Position numbers and translations under genes: made by a program
The notes under the pieces: model-generated
Database searches by the model: none
The model's input: only the letters and a program-made list of their open reading frames with translations
What the model was told of the DNA's origin: nothing
Shown here: positions 44,414-54,305 of the stretch, piece by piece
Position numbering within the stretch: the first letter of the stretch is position 1
Layout: the number at the start of each line of letters is the position of its first letter
Origin: Anaerolineae bacterium
GTDB lineage: Bacteria > Chloroflexota > Anaerolineae > 4572-78 > J111
NCBI GenBank assembly: GCA_023382535.1
Contig: JAHDWA010000042.1
Location: forward strand, 1 to 64,000
DNA length: 64,000 bases
Reading direction: 5' to 3'

Positions 44414-44923
44414 ATGAAAACACTCACTCAACCTTTGCGCGAAGAACACAAAGAACTGCTGCCGCACATTGAAATGCTGCGCACGGTGGCCGACTCAGTT
44501 GGTGAAGCGCCTATGGCCGAGGTGCGGCAGGGGGTTGACGCAGTGTATGAGTTTCTAACGCATCACCTCATTCCCCATGCCCAGGCCGAAGATAAGGCCC
44601 TCTATCCGGTGGTGGGGAAGATAATGGGTGCAGCGCAGGCTACCGCGACGATGAGTCGGGACCACGTCGAGGTGGGCCGGCTCACCGAAGAGTTGGCCTC
44701 GCTCCGGTTAGAACTGGTCGACCTGAATCTCGATGTGGCCCAGGTCAAGGCTCTGCGCCGGGTTCTGTATGGCCTTTACGCGCTGGTCAAAGTACACTTT
44801 GCCAAAGAAGAGGAAGTGTACCTGCCGATTCTCGAGGTGGGACTCACCCCGCCTGAAGCGCAGCGCATGTTTGAAGCAATGGAAGCAGCCGCACATGAGG
44901 TCAAAAGTCACCGGGTACATTAG
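44414..44923 (+). CDS. hemerythrin-domain protein
   Basis: A 169-residue four-helix protein with a hemerythrin HHE pattern: REEHKELLPHI (His), FLTHHLIPHAQAEDKALYP (His, His, Glu), SRDHVEVGRL (His) and VKVHFAKEEEVYLPI (His, Glu). It should hold a diiron site that binds oxygen, nitric oxide or stores iron. A TAAGGAGG ribosome site precedes the ATG at 44414; the longer open frame overlaps the previous gene and is not used. Confidence 0.85.
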   Translation: MKTLTQPLREEHKELLPHIEMLRTVADSVGEAPMAEVRQGVDAVYEFLTHHLIPHAQAEDKALYPVVGKIMGAAQATATMSRDHVEVGRLTEELASLRLELVDLNLDVAQVKALRRVLYGLYALVKVHFAKEEEVYLPILEVGLTPPEAQRMFEAMEAAAHEVKSHRVH

Positions 44924-45097
44924 CCAGCCTGGTGCATCCTGGCGCTGCGGGATGATTACCGGGATACGTCGAAATGAGTCTCGTCGCCGTACGGCAGAGC
45001 TTCGCGGCTCGCAGCAAGCTCCTGGTTTCGTTTGGCTATTAAGCTGGGGGGCGATTGAATGATCCATTGAGCTGGGAGACAAATAAAGGCCCATCCT

Positions 45098-45592
45098 TTG
45101 GTAACCCAATTGCGTTTCACCCGCAGCGAATGGCAGCGGGCCTTGGACGGCCTGACCGATGCCGAGGCTCGCCGCCGCCTGGAGCTGATGAACTGCATCA
45201 GTTGGTTGATCGGCCACCTGGCCTGGCAGGAACAGTTGTACTGGCTCAAACGAGCCAGGGCGCAGCTTCTTGTATCCGAACTGGACGACCTGGTGGGTTA
45301 CGGCCGGCCCGCCTCAACTCCCCCCCCTCGCCGAGATGTGGCAGGCGTGGCAGGCGATCATCCAGGCCGCCGATCCCTACCTGGACACGTTGACGACGGA
45401 AAGCTTACAGAGCCGCATGCTCGTGGAGGGCCAGCCGTTTCATTATAACCTCGGCACCATGCTACAAGGGTTATTTACCACTATTGGTATCATCTCGGGG
45501 AGGCGCTGGCGATCCGCCAAATGTTAGGCCACCGCAATTTGCCGGAATTTGTGGGCGACATCCAGACCCAAGCGCCTTACCGCCCTGAATAA
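45098..45592 (+). pseudogene. DinB-family gene with two compensating frameshifts
   Basis: Protein-like sequence runs through three frames. Frame 1 reads FTRSEWQRALDGLTDAEARR to GYGRPASTPP; a run of eight C at 45320-45327 then shifts it to LAEMWQAWQAIIQAADPYLD; near 45470 it returns to frame 1 as YHYWYHLGEALAIRQMLGHR and ends YRPE. A seventh C and one more base near 45472 would give a normal DinB protein of about 165 residues. Either the gene is decaying, or the two shifts are sequence errors. Confidence 0.75.
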
Positions 45593-45631
45593 CGGGGAGG
45601 AATATCCGTAAGTCTGTATATCGGAGGTGTT

Positions 45632-47584
45632 ATGGCCACAATTTATAGACTTGGCAAGTTATTTCTTATCACATTGTCTATATTGATGGGCCTTTTGCCC
45701 GCCTGCAATACTTCCTCACCCATCACGACTACCCCTGCTCCAACCGTCTCGCCCACCGCTGTTGACAGTGCAACAGAAGCAGTCCTGAGCAGCGCCGAGG
45801 TTCTCTTTGCTGAACCCAGCGATCTCGCTCGCCGGTTGAGCGGGCTACGGGGAGATGTTCCCACCAACCCGCCGCCGGCGAGTCCGCTTCCGGTCGGCGC
45901 TAAACAGTCCTTCTGGGTGATCAATTTTTCATCTAACAAGGTGTTCCCGGTTGAGGCAACCCTGCACTTCATCAGCGATCATGCCTATTACTGGCTGGAG
46001 GACACAATCAAATTTAACCCGGAAGACGTAGAGATGTTGGCAAGCACCTTTGAACAGCAAATCTATCCTACTACCCGGTCCTTCTTTGGTAGCGAACCGA
46101 TGCCCGGTATTGACGGCGACCCACGCCTCTACATCCTGTTTGCCCGTAACCTGGGTAGCCATATAGATGCATATTTCTCCCCATGGGATTTGTATTCCCC
46201 GCTCATATATGAGTTTTCGAATGCCCACGAGATGTTCGTCCTGAACATAGATAAATTGAGGATAACCGGCGATTACACCTATTATACGTTGGCCCATGAG
46301 TACCAGCACATGATTCATGCTGCCGTTGATCCCAACGAGGAGGTGTGGATTAATGAGGGCTGTTCAGGATTAGCCCAGTTTTTGCTTGGCGACCTCATCT
46401 CCACCCAGGATGGAGTGTATGCCAATTATCCAGATCATCAGCTCAACAATTTTGGTGATGGCGGGAACCTCGCTGACTATGGCGCCCCATTCCTTTTTAT
46501 GACTTACTTCCTGGATCGTTTTGGCCAGGAAGCAGTGCAAGCCCTGGCGGCGCACCCGGCGAATGGACTGGAGAGCGTTGACCAGGTGCTGCAAGAATTC
46601 GACCGGCGCGATCCAGAGACAGGTCAGACCCTTACGGCTGACGACGTAGTGCTGGACTGGGCGATTGCGAACCTGGCCGGCGACGAGCAGCTTGGAGACG
46701 GACGATACTTCTACCACAACTATCCTGAGGCGCCGCGAGCAGGCGCGACAGAAGCTGTGCAAGACTGCGAGTCTGGCCCCATAGAGCTTGACGTGCGGCA
46801 ATATGGGGTTGACCTGGTCCGCATCCGTTGTCCTGGCCCCCATGTGCTTCGTTTTGCCGGCACAGCCAAAACACCCCTCCTGCCCGTTGATCCCCACTCA
46901 GGCCATTACTATTATTGGTCAAACCGAGGGGAAAGATCGGATATGACCCTCACTCGAACATTTGATTTTACGGATTCTGTCGGGCCATTGACCTTATCAT
47001 TCTGGATGTGGCACGATCTCGAAATGGATAACGATTATGTCTTTTTGCTGGCTTCAAATGATGGAGAAAGCTGGGAGTTTCTGGAGACTCCGTCCGGTAC
47101 CGGCGATGATCCCAATGGCAACAACTATGGCTGGGGTATTACCGGCAGGTCGCCAAAGGGTCAATGGGTTGAAGAGAGGGTAGATTTGTCCAGATTTGCC
47201 GGTCAACAAGTTCAGCTACGGTTTGAGTATGTGACCAATGACTTCAACACGGGTGAGGGCATGGTCCTCGATGACATTGCAGTTCCAGAGATAGACTACT
47301 TTTCTGACCTTGAAGAAAATAATGGCGGCTGGGAAGGAGCAGGCTTTGTGCGGGTAGAAAATACTCTGCCCCAGACCTTCCGACTGGCTTTAGTCACGCA
47401 AAGGAATCAACCCTTGGCGAAACGAGAGGCGATAGGTGTGGAGATTATCCCAATAGGGATCAATAACGCCGTTGAAATCCCGTTCAATGTCCCGGACGAG
47501 GACATTTTACTGACATTGGTGGTTGTGGGTACGAACCGCTACACACGTCAGTCCGCTATCTATACGCTTGAATTCTTGGAGTGA
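45632..47584 (+). CDS. secreted zinc metallopeptidase lipoprotein (M6-like)
   Basis: A 650-residue protein with a lipoprotein signal (LLPAC, Cys25). The catalytic zinc motif HEYQH lies near residues 222-226 (YTLAHEYQHMIHA), followed by NEG about 18 residues later, as in immune-inhibitor-A-type peptidases. A C-terminal beta-sandwich (LSFWMWHDLEMDNDYVFLLAS to VLDDIAV) resembles the MAM-like domain of M6 enzymes. It should act outside the cell on proteins. GGAGG ribosome site. Substrates unknown; activity inferred from motifs only. Confidence 0.8.
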   Translation: MATIYRLGKLFLITLSILMGLLPACNTSSPITTTPAPTVSPTAVDSATEAVLSSAEVLFAEPSDLARRLSGLRGDVPTNPPPASPLPVGAKQSFWVINFSSNKVFPVEATLHFISDHAYYWLEDTIKFNPEDVEMLASTFEQQIYPTTRSFFGSEPMPGIDGDPRLYILFARNLGSHIDAYFSPWDLYSPLIYEFSNAHEMFVLNIDKLRITGDYTYYTLAHEYQHMIHAAVDPNEEVWINEGCSGLAQFLLGDLISTQDGVYANYPDHQLNNFGDGGNLADYGAPFLFMTYFLDRFGQEAVQALAAHPANGLESVDQVLQEFDRRDPETGQTLTADDVVLDWAIANLAGDEQLGDGRYFYHNYPEAPRAGATEAVQDCESGPIELDVRQYGVDLVRIRCPGPHVLRFAGTAKTPLLPVDPHSGHYYYWSNRGERSDMTLTRTFDFTDSVGPLTLSFWMWHDLEMDNDYVFLLASNDGESWEFLETPSGTGDDPNGNNYGWGITGRSPKGQWVEERVDLSRFAGQQVQLRFEYVTNDFNTGEGMVLDDIAVPEIDYFSDLEENNGGWEGAGFVRVENTLPQTFRLALVTQRNQPLAKREAIGVEIIPIGINNAVEIPFNVPDEDILLTLVVVGTNRYTRQSAIYTLEFLE

Positions 47585-47722
47585 TCTTGATTAAGACCTG
47601 CGTGAATAAGTCATTTTACGAACGGTTGCACCCCGGTACCCCAGTGAGTACCCGTTACTGTCGAGATAATCCCCACTTTCTTTTGTTCGAGGGTGAGTAA
47701 TTTAGGGGAAGGAGTATTTACA

Positions 47723-48712
47723 ATGAAAAGCTTAGTTTCAATCATCGGCATATGGGGAGAGGTGACTCTCCTTACGGTAAGTTTAGGGCTGACCGCCTGC
47801 GCCGCCGAGCCGACGCCCGATGCCGCCGCTACAGCCCAGGCCGCTGCGGCTGCTACTCAAGCGGCCCAACCCACCGATACACCCATCCCGCCTACCCTGG
47901 CTCCCACACCTACTCCGATCCCCCCAACCAGCACCCCCATCCCAACCAAGACGCCTACCCCCACCGATACGCCCATCCCGCCCACCGACACACCTACTGC
48001 CACTCCAACTCAGACGCCTACTCCAACACCCACACCTACTCCAACACCCAAGCCAACCCATACTCCTACCCCAACCAACACTCCTACTCCAACCAACACC
48101 CCGCTGCCGCCCACCGCTACCCTCATCCCAGCTACTCCAACCCCCGACCCCGCCAGCCTGGCTGAGGCCCACTACGAGCAAGCCTATCAGTACTATGAGC
48201 AGAAAAAGTATGACGAGGCCATTGCTGAACTTCAAGAGGCCATCCGGCTCAATCCGGAATTTGGCCTGTACTATGGTTTATTGGGCTACAGCTACGCGCT
48301 CGGTCCCGGCGATTACGAGAAGGCCATCGCTGCTTTGGAGAAATACCTGCAATTGTGGCCCGAGGCGTTTGACCGGGCCCAGGTCGAAGCTGACATTCAG
48401 AAATTACGAGAAATGCTGGCTTCCGGGCCGGCGGCTCTACCGGAGATCCCCCCGGGCAAAGCCATGTTTGTTTTTGATAATTACTCCGGCGAAACCTGGG
48501 TTGTTGATATTGGCCCGTACCGGCTGGAAGTCCCGGCCAACACCCCGGACAAGAAATTCACCCGGTCTACGATGGTGATTGACCCGGGCAAGTACACCTG
48601 GCAGGCCCACTCGATGGATGCCGGCTACTACATCACCGATGGCAGCGGCAACCGCGCTTTCGAGTTCACCGTGGCGGCAGGTGAGGTTTACGGGACGAGC
48701 TGCTGCAACTGA
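47723..48712 (+). CDS. TPR lipoprotein with Thr/Pro-rich linker
   Basis: A 329-residue secreted lipoprotein (LGLTAC lipobox, Cys26). Residues 27-60 are Ala-rich; residues 60-140 are a low-complexity TPTPT/PTDTPIPP linker that keeps the protein away from the membrane. Then come TPR-type repeats (AHYEQAYQYYEQKKYDEAIA) and a C-terminal beta-domain (MFVFDNYSGETWVVDIGPYR). GGGGAAGGAG precedes the ATG. The DNA of the linker is a CCNACN repeat and may slip. Function unknown; probably cell-surface adhesion or assembly. Confidence 0.78.
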   Translation: MKSLVSIIGIWGEVTLLTVSLGLTACAAEPTPDAAATAQAAAAATQAAQPTDTPIPPTLAPTPTPIPPTSTPIPTKTPTPTDTPIPPTDTPTATPTQTPTPTPTPTPTPKPTHTPTPTNTPTPTNTPLPPTATLIPATPTPDPASLAEAHYEQAYQYYEQKKYDEAIAELQEAIRLNPEFGLYYGLLGYSYALGPGDYEKAIAALEKYLQLWPEAFDRAQVEADIQKLREMLASGPAALPEIPPGKAMFVFDNYSGETWVVDIGPYRLEVPANTPDKKFTRSTMVIDPGKYTWQAHSMDAGYYITDGSGNRAFEFTVAAGEVYGTSCCN

Positions 48713-48985
48713 GGCAAGAAGGCGAAGCTTGCCGGCTGGCGCTCTCAAGAATTGGGGACAGGGCACCTGCCGATGGAAACAGCTAAGGTATTTTTGCCCA
48801 TTGTTGTGAAATAAAGATGTACTGCCGGGGCAGAAAGCGAGAGATGAAGTAAAAATGATCTGTTGATTGATCGGCTGAAAAAGAGGGCTATATGATTCTT
48901 GAAAAACTTCGGTTAATAAGCAATTAGGGTTGAATGGATTTAGGTAAACACCAGAACATCGTTCCACAAAAAGGAGAGTGGCCTT
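48713..48985. other. 273-bp gap, no gene found
   Basis: Noncoding and AT-rich in its second half. I see no hairpin longer than a few bases, only an AAAAGGAG ribosome site just before the next gene. Confidence 0.5.
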
Positions 48986-49279
48986 ATGACAACCTATGTC
49001 CTTTTAATGAAGTTGACCCAGCAGGGCATCAAGACGATCAAAACCGCGCCCGCGCGAATCGAAGCCAGCATCAAAGCCTGGGAAACAACAGGCGGCAAGT
49101 TTCTTGGCTTCTATGCCGTCATGGGCGAGTACGATTATATAGCCATTGGCGAAGCGCCCAGCGACGAAGCGGCGGCAACCTTCAGCCTGGTGCTGGCTGC
49201 GCAGGGCAATGTCAAGGTGGCAACGCTCCGAGCCTTTACCCAGGCCGAGTTTGCGGCGCTGGTCGAGCAGTTGCCTTAG
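48986..49279 (+). CDS. GYD-domain protein
   Basis: A 97-residue protein of the GYD family. TTYVLLMKLTQQGIKTIKTAPARI and GFYAVMGEYDYIAIGEAPSDEAAATF contain the G-x-Y-D segment that names the family, and the overall fold should be a ferredoxin-like dimer. Some members occur near F420 or amine-degradation genes; function is unknown. AAAAGGAG precedes the ATG. Confidence 0.85.
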   Translation: MTTYVLLMKLTQQGIKTIKTAPARIEASIKAWETTGGKFLGFYAVMGEYDYIAIGEAPSDEAAATFSLVLAAQGNVKVATLRAFTQAEFAALVEQLP

Positions 49280-49324
49280 CTCGGGGGTGTCTGGGTCTTG
49301 GCCTTGGCGGGAGAGGTGAGCAAG

Positions 49325-51055
49325 ATGATAACCCAAGCTGGCGGCCTGTCCTCCTCAAAAGAGGTTGTCAGGCTGCGGAGATTGGTTTTGCCCTTCATTC
49401 TGGCTCTCGGTTTCCAAATAATGCTCATAGGCTTGCTCGGACAGCCGGTTCGGGGTGACGCCCCCCAGATTCCTGCCAGCAGTATTCGCTGCGTCAATCC
49501 GGGGGGTACGGGCGGCTGTTATGCCAGCATCCAGGCCGCTATCAATGCCGCCAGCTACGGCGATGTGATCAACGTGGCCGCGGGGGTCTACCATGAACGG
49601 ATCACCATGAAGAATGGAGTTTCGATTCACGGCCAGGGCTGGTTGAGCACGACCCTTCACGGGGATTATTCCGCCGCGCAGCCTACCGTTAATATCCCGG
49701 CGGGTGTGTCGGCCAGCACCGTTCTATCCGGGGTGCAGGTTACGGGCGGAGGTAATGGCGCCACCACCACCGGGCTAGGGGGCGGGATTGCCATCCAGTA
49801 CGCCTCGCCGTCCATTGTGAATACGTCGGTCTACAGTTGCACGGCCAAACGGGGCGGGGGGGTGTTGGTCTTCGGGGGCGCGCCCTCGTTCAGCAATGTC
49901 CTGATTTGGAATAACCGGGCCCTATATGGGGGTGGACTTTATCTGGATAGCGCCATGGTGAATATGACAGGCGATTTCGTGGACTTCAACGGCACCATCT
50001 GGTTCAATTCGGCCACTGCGGAGGGCGGTGGAATTTATATGTTGCGGGTGACGAGCACGCTGACCGGGCTGCGGGTGTGGTGGAACACGGCCGGCTACGG
50101 GGGTGGGGTGTACATTGAGGACACCCATCGTGCAACTCTCACCCTCAACGACATCTCGAGCAATTCAGCTTTGCACGGTGGAGGCGGGCTCCATGTTCAT
50201 GATCCCGGCGAGCTTGAGATTACCGGCAACCTGATCAGGGAGAACACGGCTACTTATGACGGCGGCGGGGTTCGCTTTGGCGAGGCGGCCGGCCTGTTTC
50301 AGTGGAATATTGTGAACGGCAACCGTGCGGGCGTAGGGGGTGGCGGGGTCAGTGTTGTCTCCGCTTCACCTGGCCTGACGCTGGGGGGCAACTGGTTTGA
50401 AGCCAACTTGGCCGGCCATGGTGGTGGCTTGTGTCTGCAAACCGGCGCAGCCCCGCGGGTGGATGGCAATACCATTGTCAGCAACACGGCCTCGCTCGGC
50501 GGCGGCTTCTTCTTGGACCAGGCTGGGCCGGCCATGATCGTCAACAACATCGTGGCCCGCAATGTGGCCACGGCCCCGCTGGCCAGCGGCGGAATCCAGA
50601 TCAGCGAATCGCCGGTCCGGATCATCAACAACACCCTGGCCGAAAATAAAAACGACGGGGTCTGGTTTAACACCGCCGAGGGGGTGGTGATCGCCAACAA
50701 CATCATCTACGGCCACACGGGCGACGGCATCGAAAACTGGAACAATGACACGGCCAGCTATACGGCCGACTACAACGATCTCTTTGGCAACGGCCGGGCC
50801 TATGTCGGTTTGACGGCCGGCGTCCATGATCGGGCGCTGAATCCCCAGTTCGTGGCGGCGGGGCCTGACCTGGGAGCTTATTACCATATCCAGGCGACCT
50901 CGCCGGTGAGCGCGGCCGGCTCAATCGCCTGGGCGCCGCCGCTGGATATTGACGGCGATACGCGGATTTTTGGCGGCAGCGTTTCGATGGGCGCTGATGA
51001 GCTGCCGGTGCCGGTGTTCCGGCTTTACCTGCCGCTCATCTGGCGCAAATCCTAA
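49325..51055 (+). CDS. secreted right-handed beta-helix protein 1
   Basis: A 576-residue exported protein. Signal peptide: RRLVLPFILALGFQIMLIGLLG, cleavage probably near GDA. SIQAAINAASYGDVINVAAGVYHERI is the usual start of pectate-lyase-type parallel beta helices, followed by many repeats with GGGI/GGGV turns (about 20-25 residues each). It ends VFRLYLPLIWRKS, like the next beta-helix protein (MYLPVIRR). Probably binds or cleaves extracellular polysaccharide; no catalytic residues recognised. GAGAGGTGAG before the ATG at 49325. Confidence 0.8.
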   Translation: MITQAGGLSSSKEVVRLRRLVLPFILALGFQIMLIGLLGQPVRGDAPQIPASSIRCVNPGGTGGCYASIQAAINAASYGDVINVAAGVYHERITMKNGVSIHGQGWLSTTLHGDYSAAQPTVNIPAGVSASTVLSGVQVTGGGNGATTTGLGGGIAIQYASPSIVNTSVYSCTAKRGGGVLVFGGAPSFSNVLIWNNRALYGGGLYLDSAMVNMTGDFVDFNGTIWFNSATAEGGGIYMLRVTSTLTGLRVWWNTAGYGGGVYIEDTHRATLTLNDISSNSALHGGGGLHVHDPGELEITGNLIRENTATYDGGGVRFGEAAGLFQWNIVNGNRAGVGGGGVSVVSASPGLTLGGNWFEANLAGHGGGLCLQTGAAPRVDGNTIVSNTASLGGGFFLDQAGPAMIVNNIVARNVATAPLASGGIQISESPVRIINNTLAENKNDGVWFNTAEGVVIANNIIYGHTGDGIENWNNDTASYTADYNDLFGNGRAYVGLTAGVHDRALNPQFVAAGPDLGAYYHIQATSPVSAAGSIAWAPPLDIDGDTRIFGGSVSMGADELPVPVFRLYLPLIWRKS

Positions 51056-51074
51056 GTTACAGGAGTTACGCGGT

Positions 51075-51211
51075 CATGTCATCCTTCGACTTCGCTCAGG
51101 ACAGGTTTCGAGCGACGATAGGAGCGAGAAATCTCTCAAAACGGCTCTTGCAAGACGAGGCATTAGGGACTGCTTCGCGTCCCTCCGCTCCGCTCCGGTC
51201 GAAATGACATG
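51075..51211. repeat. CATGTCAT inverted-repeat element
   Basis: CATGTCAT (51075-51082) pairs with ATGACATG (51204-51211), with CGAC and GTCG just inside and GAGAAATC inside that. Same family as 29414-29495 (terminal TGTCAT..CGA, inner GAGAAATC), but longer, about 137 bp. Confidence 0.65.
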
Positions 51212-51271
51212 CTTAGGCTCACCGCGTAAGTTACAGCCGGGGGTAACGGCAGAGCCGCCCACAGGAGGTGG

Positions 51272-53137
51272 ATGATGAAAGCGCAAAAAATCTCCTGGAT
51301 CAATGTGAGCCGGCGAATCATGTTGGCCTTGCTGCTCCTGGTCTGCCTGCCGTGGCCGGGCCAGGCCGCCGCGCCTGTCCCGTTTGAGGTCACCCAGACC
51401 CTTGACAGCGGCCCCTACTCGCTGCGGGCGGGGATAGAGTATGCCAACAGTCACCCCGGCCCGGATATCATCCGCTTTCACTCTAACCTGACCGGCAGAA
51501 CCATCCTGCTCAACAGCAACCTGCCGTCCCTGACCGACAACGGCACGACGATTGACGCCAGTCCCAACTGGATCGGGAGCTGGCCGACAGGCGAGCCGGG
51601 GATCGGCCTCACCAAAAATGCGTCCGGCAGCACCGCCACCGTAGGCCTGCATATTAAGGGTGCCGACAACTGCCTCATCAAGGGGTTGCTGATTGAAGGC
51701 TTGGAGACCGGTATCCGTATCTCTGAAGGTGATGATCCATGCAACAGGGCCAATGGCAATACTATCGGCGCTGGCTCACCTGGCGGCCGCATGTTGATTC
51801 GAGCCTGTTCTGGTCATGCTATTCGAATCCAAAACAGCGATAGCAACCGGGTCATCGGCTGTTACATCGGCACGAGTAAGACGGGTAACCTGCCAGAGCC
51901 CAACGGCTTGGCCGGTGTCTATATTGTTGATGGTCGTTTTAATGAAATTGGGGGAACGGGACCACTGGAAGGCAACCTCATCGGCGCCAGTGAGCACGGG
52001 GTCTGGATTGAAGACAGTAATGCAGTGAGCAATACCGTACAGGCCAATCGAATCGGGATCGGTACGCTTGATGGTGATATTGGCAACAGAGGGTATGGGG
52101 TCTGGATTTTCTGGAGGGCCTCGTATAATCAGGTGGGGGGAACATCATCTGAGACCGGCAACTGGATCTCAGGGAACGGTTATGATGGCGTAATGCTGAA
52201 TGGTTTTTCGAGTTTCAATAGGCTCAATTGGAACGACATCTCTGATAATAATGGGGGCGGTATTAACATTACCCAGTCGGATAATAACAGCGTCAATTGG
52301 AACAATATCGCCGGCAACAATACGGACGGCATTACAATTGCCAGCGCAAATGGTAACACGATCCAGGGCAATACGATTGTGCGCAATACTCAGTCGGGCG
52401 TGTATCTTTGGGAAGAAGTGAGGACTTATCAGAACTATATTCTATCCAACTTCATTGGCACCGATGCTTCCGGCACAGCCGGCCTGGGCAACGGCCAACA
52501 CGGATTGGTGCTGGATAATGGCGCCCGGTCGAATCGGGTGGAAGGGAATGTCATCGCCCAAAATAAGGAGGGCGGGATCGTTATTGTTAATAGTAACAGT
52601 TCTGACAACACCATTCTCCATAATTACATCGGGCTGACCCCAAACGGCCAGCCGCTGGGCAACACCTATTACGGGGTGGGAGTGATCGGGAGTCCGCGCA
52701 ATACCATTCACAGTAACGTCATCGCCTACAATGGCGTCCCGGCCGGGGTGTGGATTAGCGAAGCCGCTGCCGTCGGCGATGGGATTTGGTTTAACAGCAT
52801 CTATAATAATACCGGCCCCGGCATCGTCCTGACCAACGGCGGCAATAAAAACCTGGCTGCCCCGAGCATCACCCAGGTCCAATGCCCGCAGGTGAGCGGC
52901 GTCGGCGCTCCGGCGAACGGCAAAGTCCAAATCTTTTCCGATGAGGCCGACGAGGGTCGTTTCTATGAAGGCGAGACGCAGGCCAACAGCAGCGGCCAGT
53001 GGGTCTACACCGGAGGGTTCCACGGGCCGCATCTCACCGCCACCGCCATTGACAGTGAAAACAACACCTCTGCTTTTTCGGCACCGGCGGCGGGCTCTTT
53101 TTGCGGCATGATGTATTTGCCGGTCATTCGCCGCTAA
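51272..53137 (+). CDS. secreted right-handed beta-helix protein 2
   Basis: A 621-residue exported protein with a signal peptide (IMLALLLLVCLPWPGQAAA). The body has NosD/polygalacturonase-like parallel beta-helix repeats full of Asn: GNTI, NSVNWNNIAGNN and RIENNxI-type turns. It ends in a beta-sandwich region and MYLPVIRR. AGGAGGTG lies before a double ATG at 51272/51275. It is a tandem neighbour of the other beta-helix gene but is not closely alike at sequence level. Expected outside the cell or at the surface; substrate unknown. Confidence 0.8.
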   Translation: MMKAQKISWINVSRRIMLALLLLVCLPWPGQAAAPVPFEVTQTLDSGPYSLRAGIEYANSHPGPDIIRFHSNLTGRTILLNSNLPSLTDNGTTIDASPNWIGSWPTGEPGIGLTKNASGSTATVGLHIKGADNCLIKGLLIEGLETGIRISEGDDPCNRANGNTIGAGSPGGRMLIRACSGHAIRIQNSDSNRVIGCYIGTSKTGNLPEPNGLAGVYIVDGRFNEIGGTGPLEGNLIGASEHGVWIEDSNAVSNTVQANRIGIGTLDGDIGNRGYGVWIFWRASYNQVGGTSSETGNWISGNGYDGVMLNGFSSFNRLNWNDISDNNGGGINITQSDNNSVNWNNIAGNNTDGITIASANGNTIQGNTIVRNTQSGVYLWEEVRTYQNYILSNFIGTDASGTAGLGNGQHGLVLDNGARSNRVEGNVIAQNKEGGIVIVNSNSSDNTILHNYIGLTPNGQPLGNTYYGVGVIGSPRNTIHSNVIAYNGVPAGVWISEAAAVGDGIWFNSIYNNTGPGIVLTNGGNKNLAAPSITQVQCPQVSGVGAPANGKVQIFSDEADEGRFYEGETQANSSGQWVYTGGFHGPHLTATAIDSENNTSAFSAPAAGSFCGMMYLPVIRR

Positions 53138-53171
53138 GGTTTATAGATGGGCATGAATGAGGGAGGCAGTG

Positions 53172-54185
53172 ATGTCGTGGCAAGATCAACTCAAAGGTGA
53201 CTCGTTATCCTGGTTGTTAGAGTCTGACTCGCCGGGCGTGCGCTATCTGGCCCTGCGCGACCTAGTGGACTGCCCGGAAAACGATCCGGAACTGGCCGCT
53301 GCCCGGCAAGCGGCGCACACCCAGGGTCCCATCGCCGCTGTTCTGGCCGAGATGAATCCGGCCGGCTACTGGGTTGAGCCTGGACCCGGTTACAACCCGA
53401 AGTATCGCTCTACCGTTTGGGCGGTGATTATGCTGGCTCAACTGGGGGCGTCAGCCGCGCAGGACGAACGGATTGCACGGGCATGCGCCTATCTGCTGGA
53501 GCATGCCCTGACAGCGGGTGGCCATTTCAGCACTTCGGGTGCGCCGTCGGGCACGGCAGATTGCTTACAGGGCAACCTGTGCTGGGCGCTGGTCGAGTTG
53601 GGCTGTAACGATCCGCGCCTGGAGCCGGCTTTTGAATGGATGGCCCGCAGCGTCACGGGGGAAGGAGTGGCTCCGGCTGAAGCGCGGCAGGCCGCCGTGC
53701 GTTACTACGCCGGTAAGTGCGGCCCGGTCTTTGCCTGCGGTTCAAATAACAGGCTGCCCTGCGCCTGGGGCGCGGTCAAAGTGATGCAGGCCCTTGGCCG
53801 CTGGCCGCTGGAACGGCGCACGGCCCTGATTGACCGCGCCATCCGGCAGGGGGTGGATTTTCTTTTCAGCACGGACCCGGCGCTGGCGGATTATCCCGCG
53901 GGTTACAGCGACAAACCGAGCGGCAACTGGTGGAAATTCGGCTTCCCGGTGTTCTATGTCACCGACCTGCTGCAAAATGTTGAGGTGCTGGTCGGCCTGG
54001 GCTACGGGTACGATCCCAGATTGGCGAATTCCCTGACTCTTATCCGTGGCAAGCAGGACGAGCATGGACGCTGGCCGTTGGAATACGACTACGCCGGCAA
54101 GACGTGGGTGGACTTTGGGCCAAAGAAACAGCCCAATAAGTGGGTCACGCTGCGGGCGCTGCGGGTGCTGAAAGCCGTGGGGTGA
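53172..54185 (+). CDS. terpenoid-cyclase-fold (alpha/alpha barrel) protein
   Basis: A 337-residue protein with the alpha/alpha toroid pattern of prenyltransferase and squalene-cyclase repeats. WLLESDSPGVRYLALRDLVDCPENDP is the family opening; later blocks are CLQGNLCWALVELG, CAWGAVKVMQALGRWP and KWVTLRALRVLKAVG. Homologues are often mislabelled 'nitrogen fixation protein NifH'; it has no nitrogenase motif. The catalytic DxDD of true cyclases is not seen. The start is the ATG at 53172 after GGGAGG (53161-53166). Role unknown. Confidence 0.65.
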   Translation: MSWQDQLKGDSLSWLLESDSPGVRYLALRDLVDCPENDPELAAARQAAHTQGPIAAVLAEMNPAGYWVEPGPGYNPKYRSTVWAVIMLAQLGASAAQDERIARACAYLLEHALTAGGHFSTSGAPSGTADCLQGNLCWALVELGCNDPRLEPAFEWMARSVTGEGVAPAEARQAAVRYYAGKCGPVFACGSNNRLPCAWGAVKVMQALGRWPLERRTALIDRAIRQGVDFLFSTDPALADYPAGYSDKPSGNWWKFGFPVFYVTDLLQNVEVLVGLGYGYDPRLANSLTLIRGKQDEHGRWPLEYDYAGKTWVDFGPKKQPNKWVTLRALRVLKAVG

Positions 54186-54305
54186 AGACCGGGAGATCGA
54201 GGTGTCTTTGTAATTTTTCCTAAAATAAGGTGTGTTCACGGTAGCGCGAAGGCCCTCGGCCCAAACGCTGTGGCCAGGGGTCTTTGCTAAAAAAGGAGCG
54301 ACATA

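Noticed and set aside
47820..48578. Alternate frame over the Thr/Pro linker, and its possible reading as a CRISPR-like repeat
   Set aside because: The short CCNACN repetition codes for a TPTP linker; there are no unique spacers of constant size.
53172..54185. 'Nitrogen fixation protein NifH' annotation
   Set aside because: No P-loop or nitrogenase iron-protein cysteines are present; the pattern is that of an alpha/alpha barrel.
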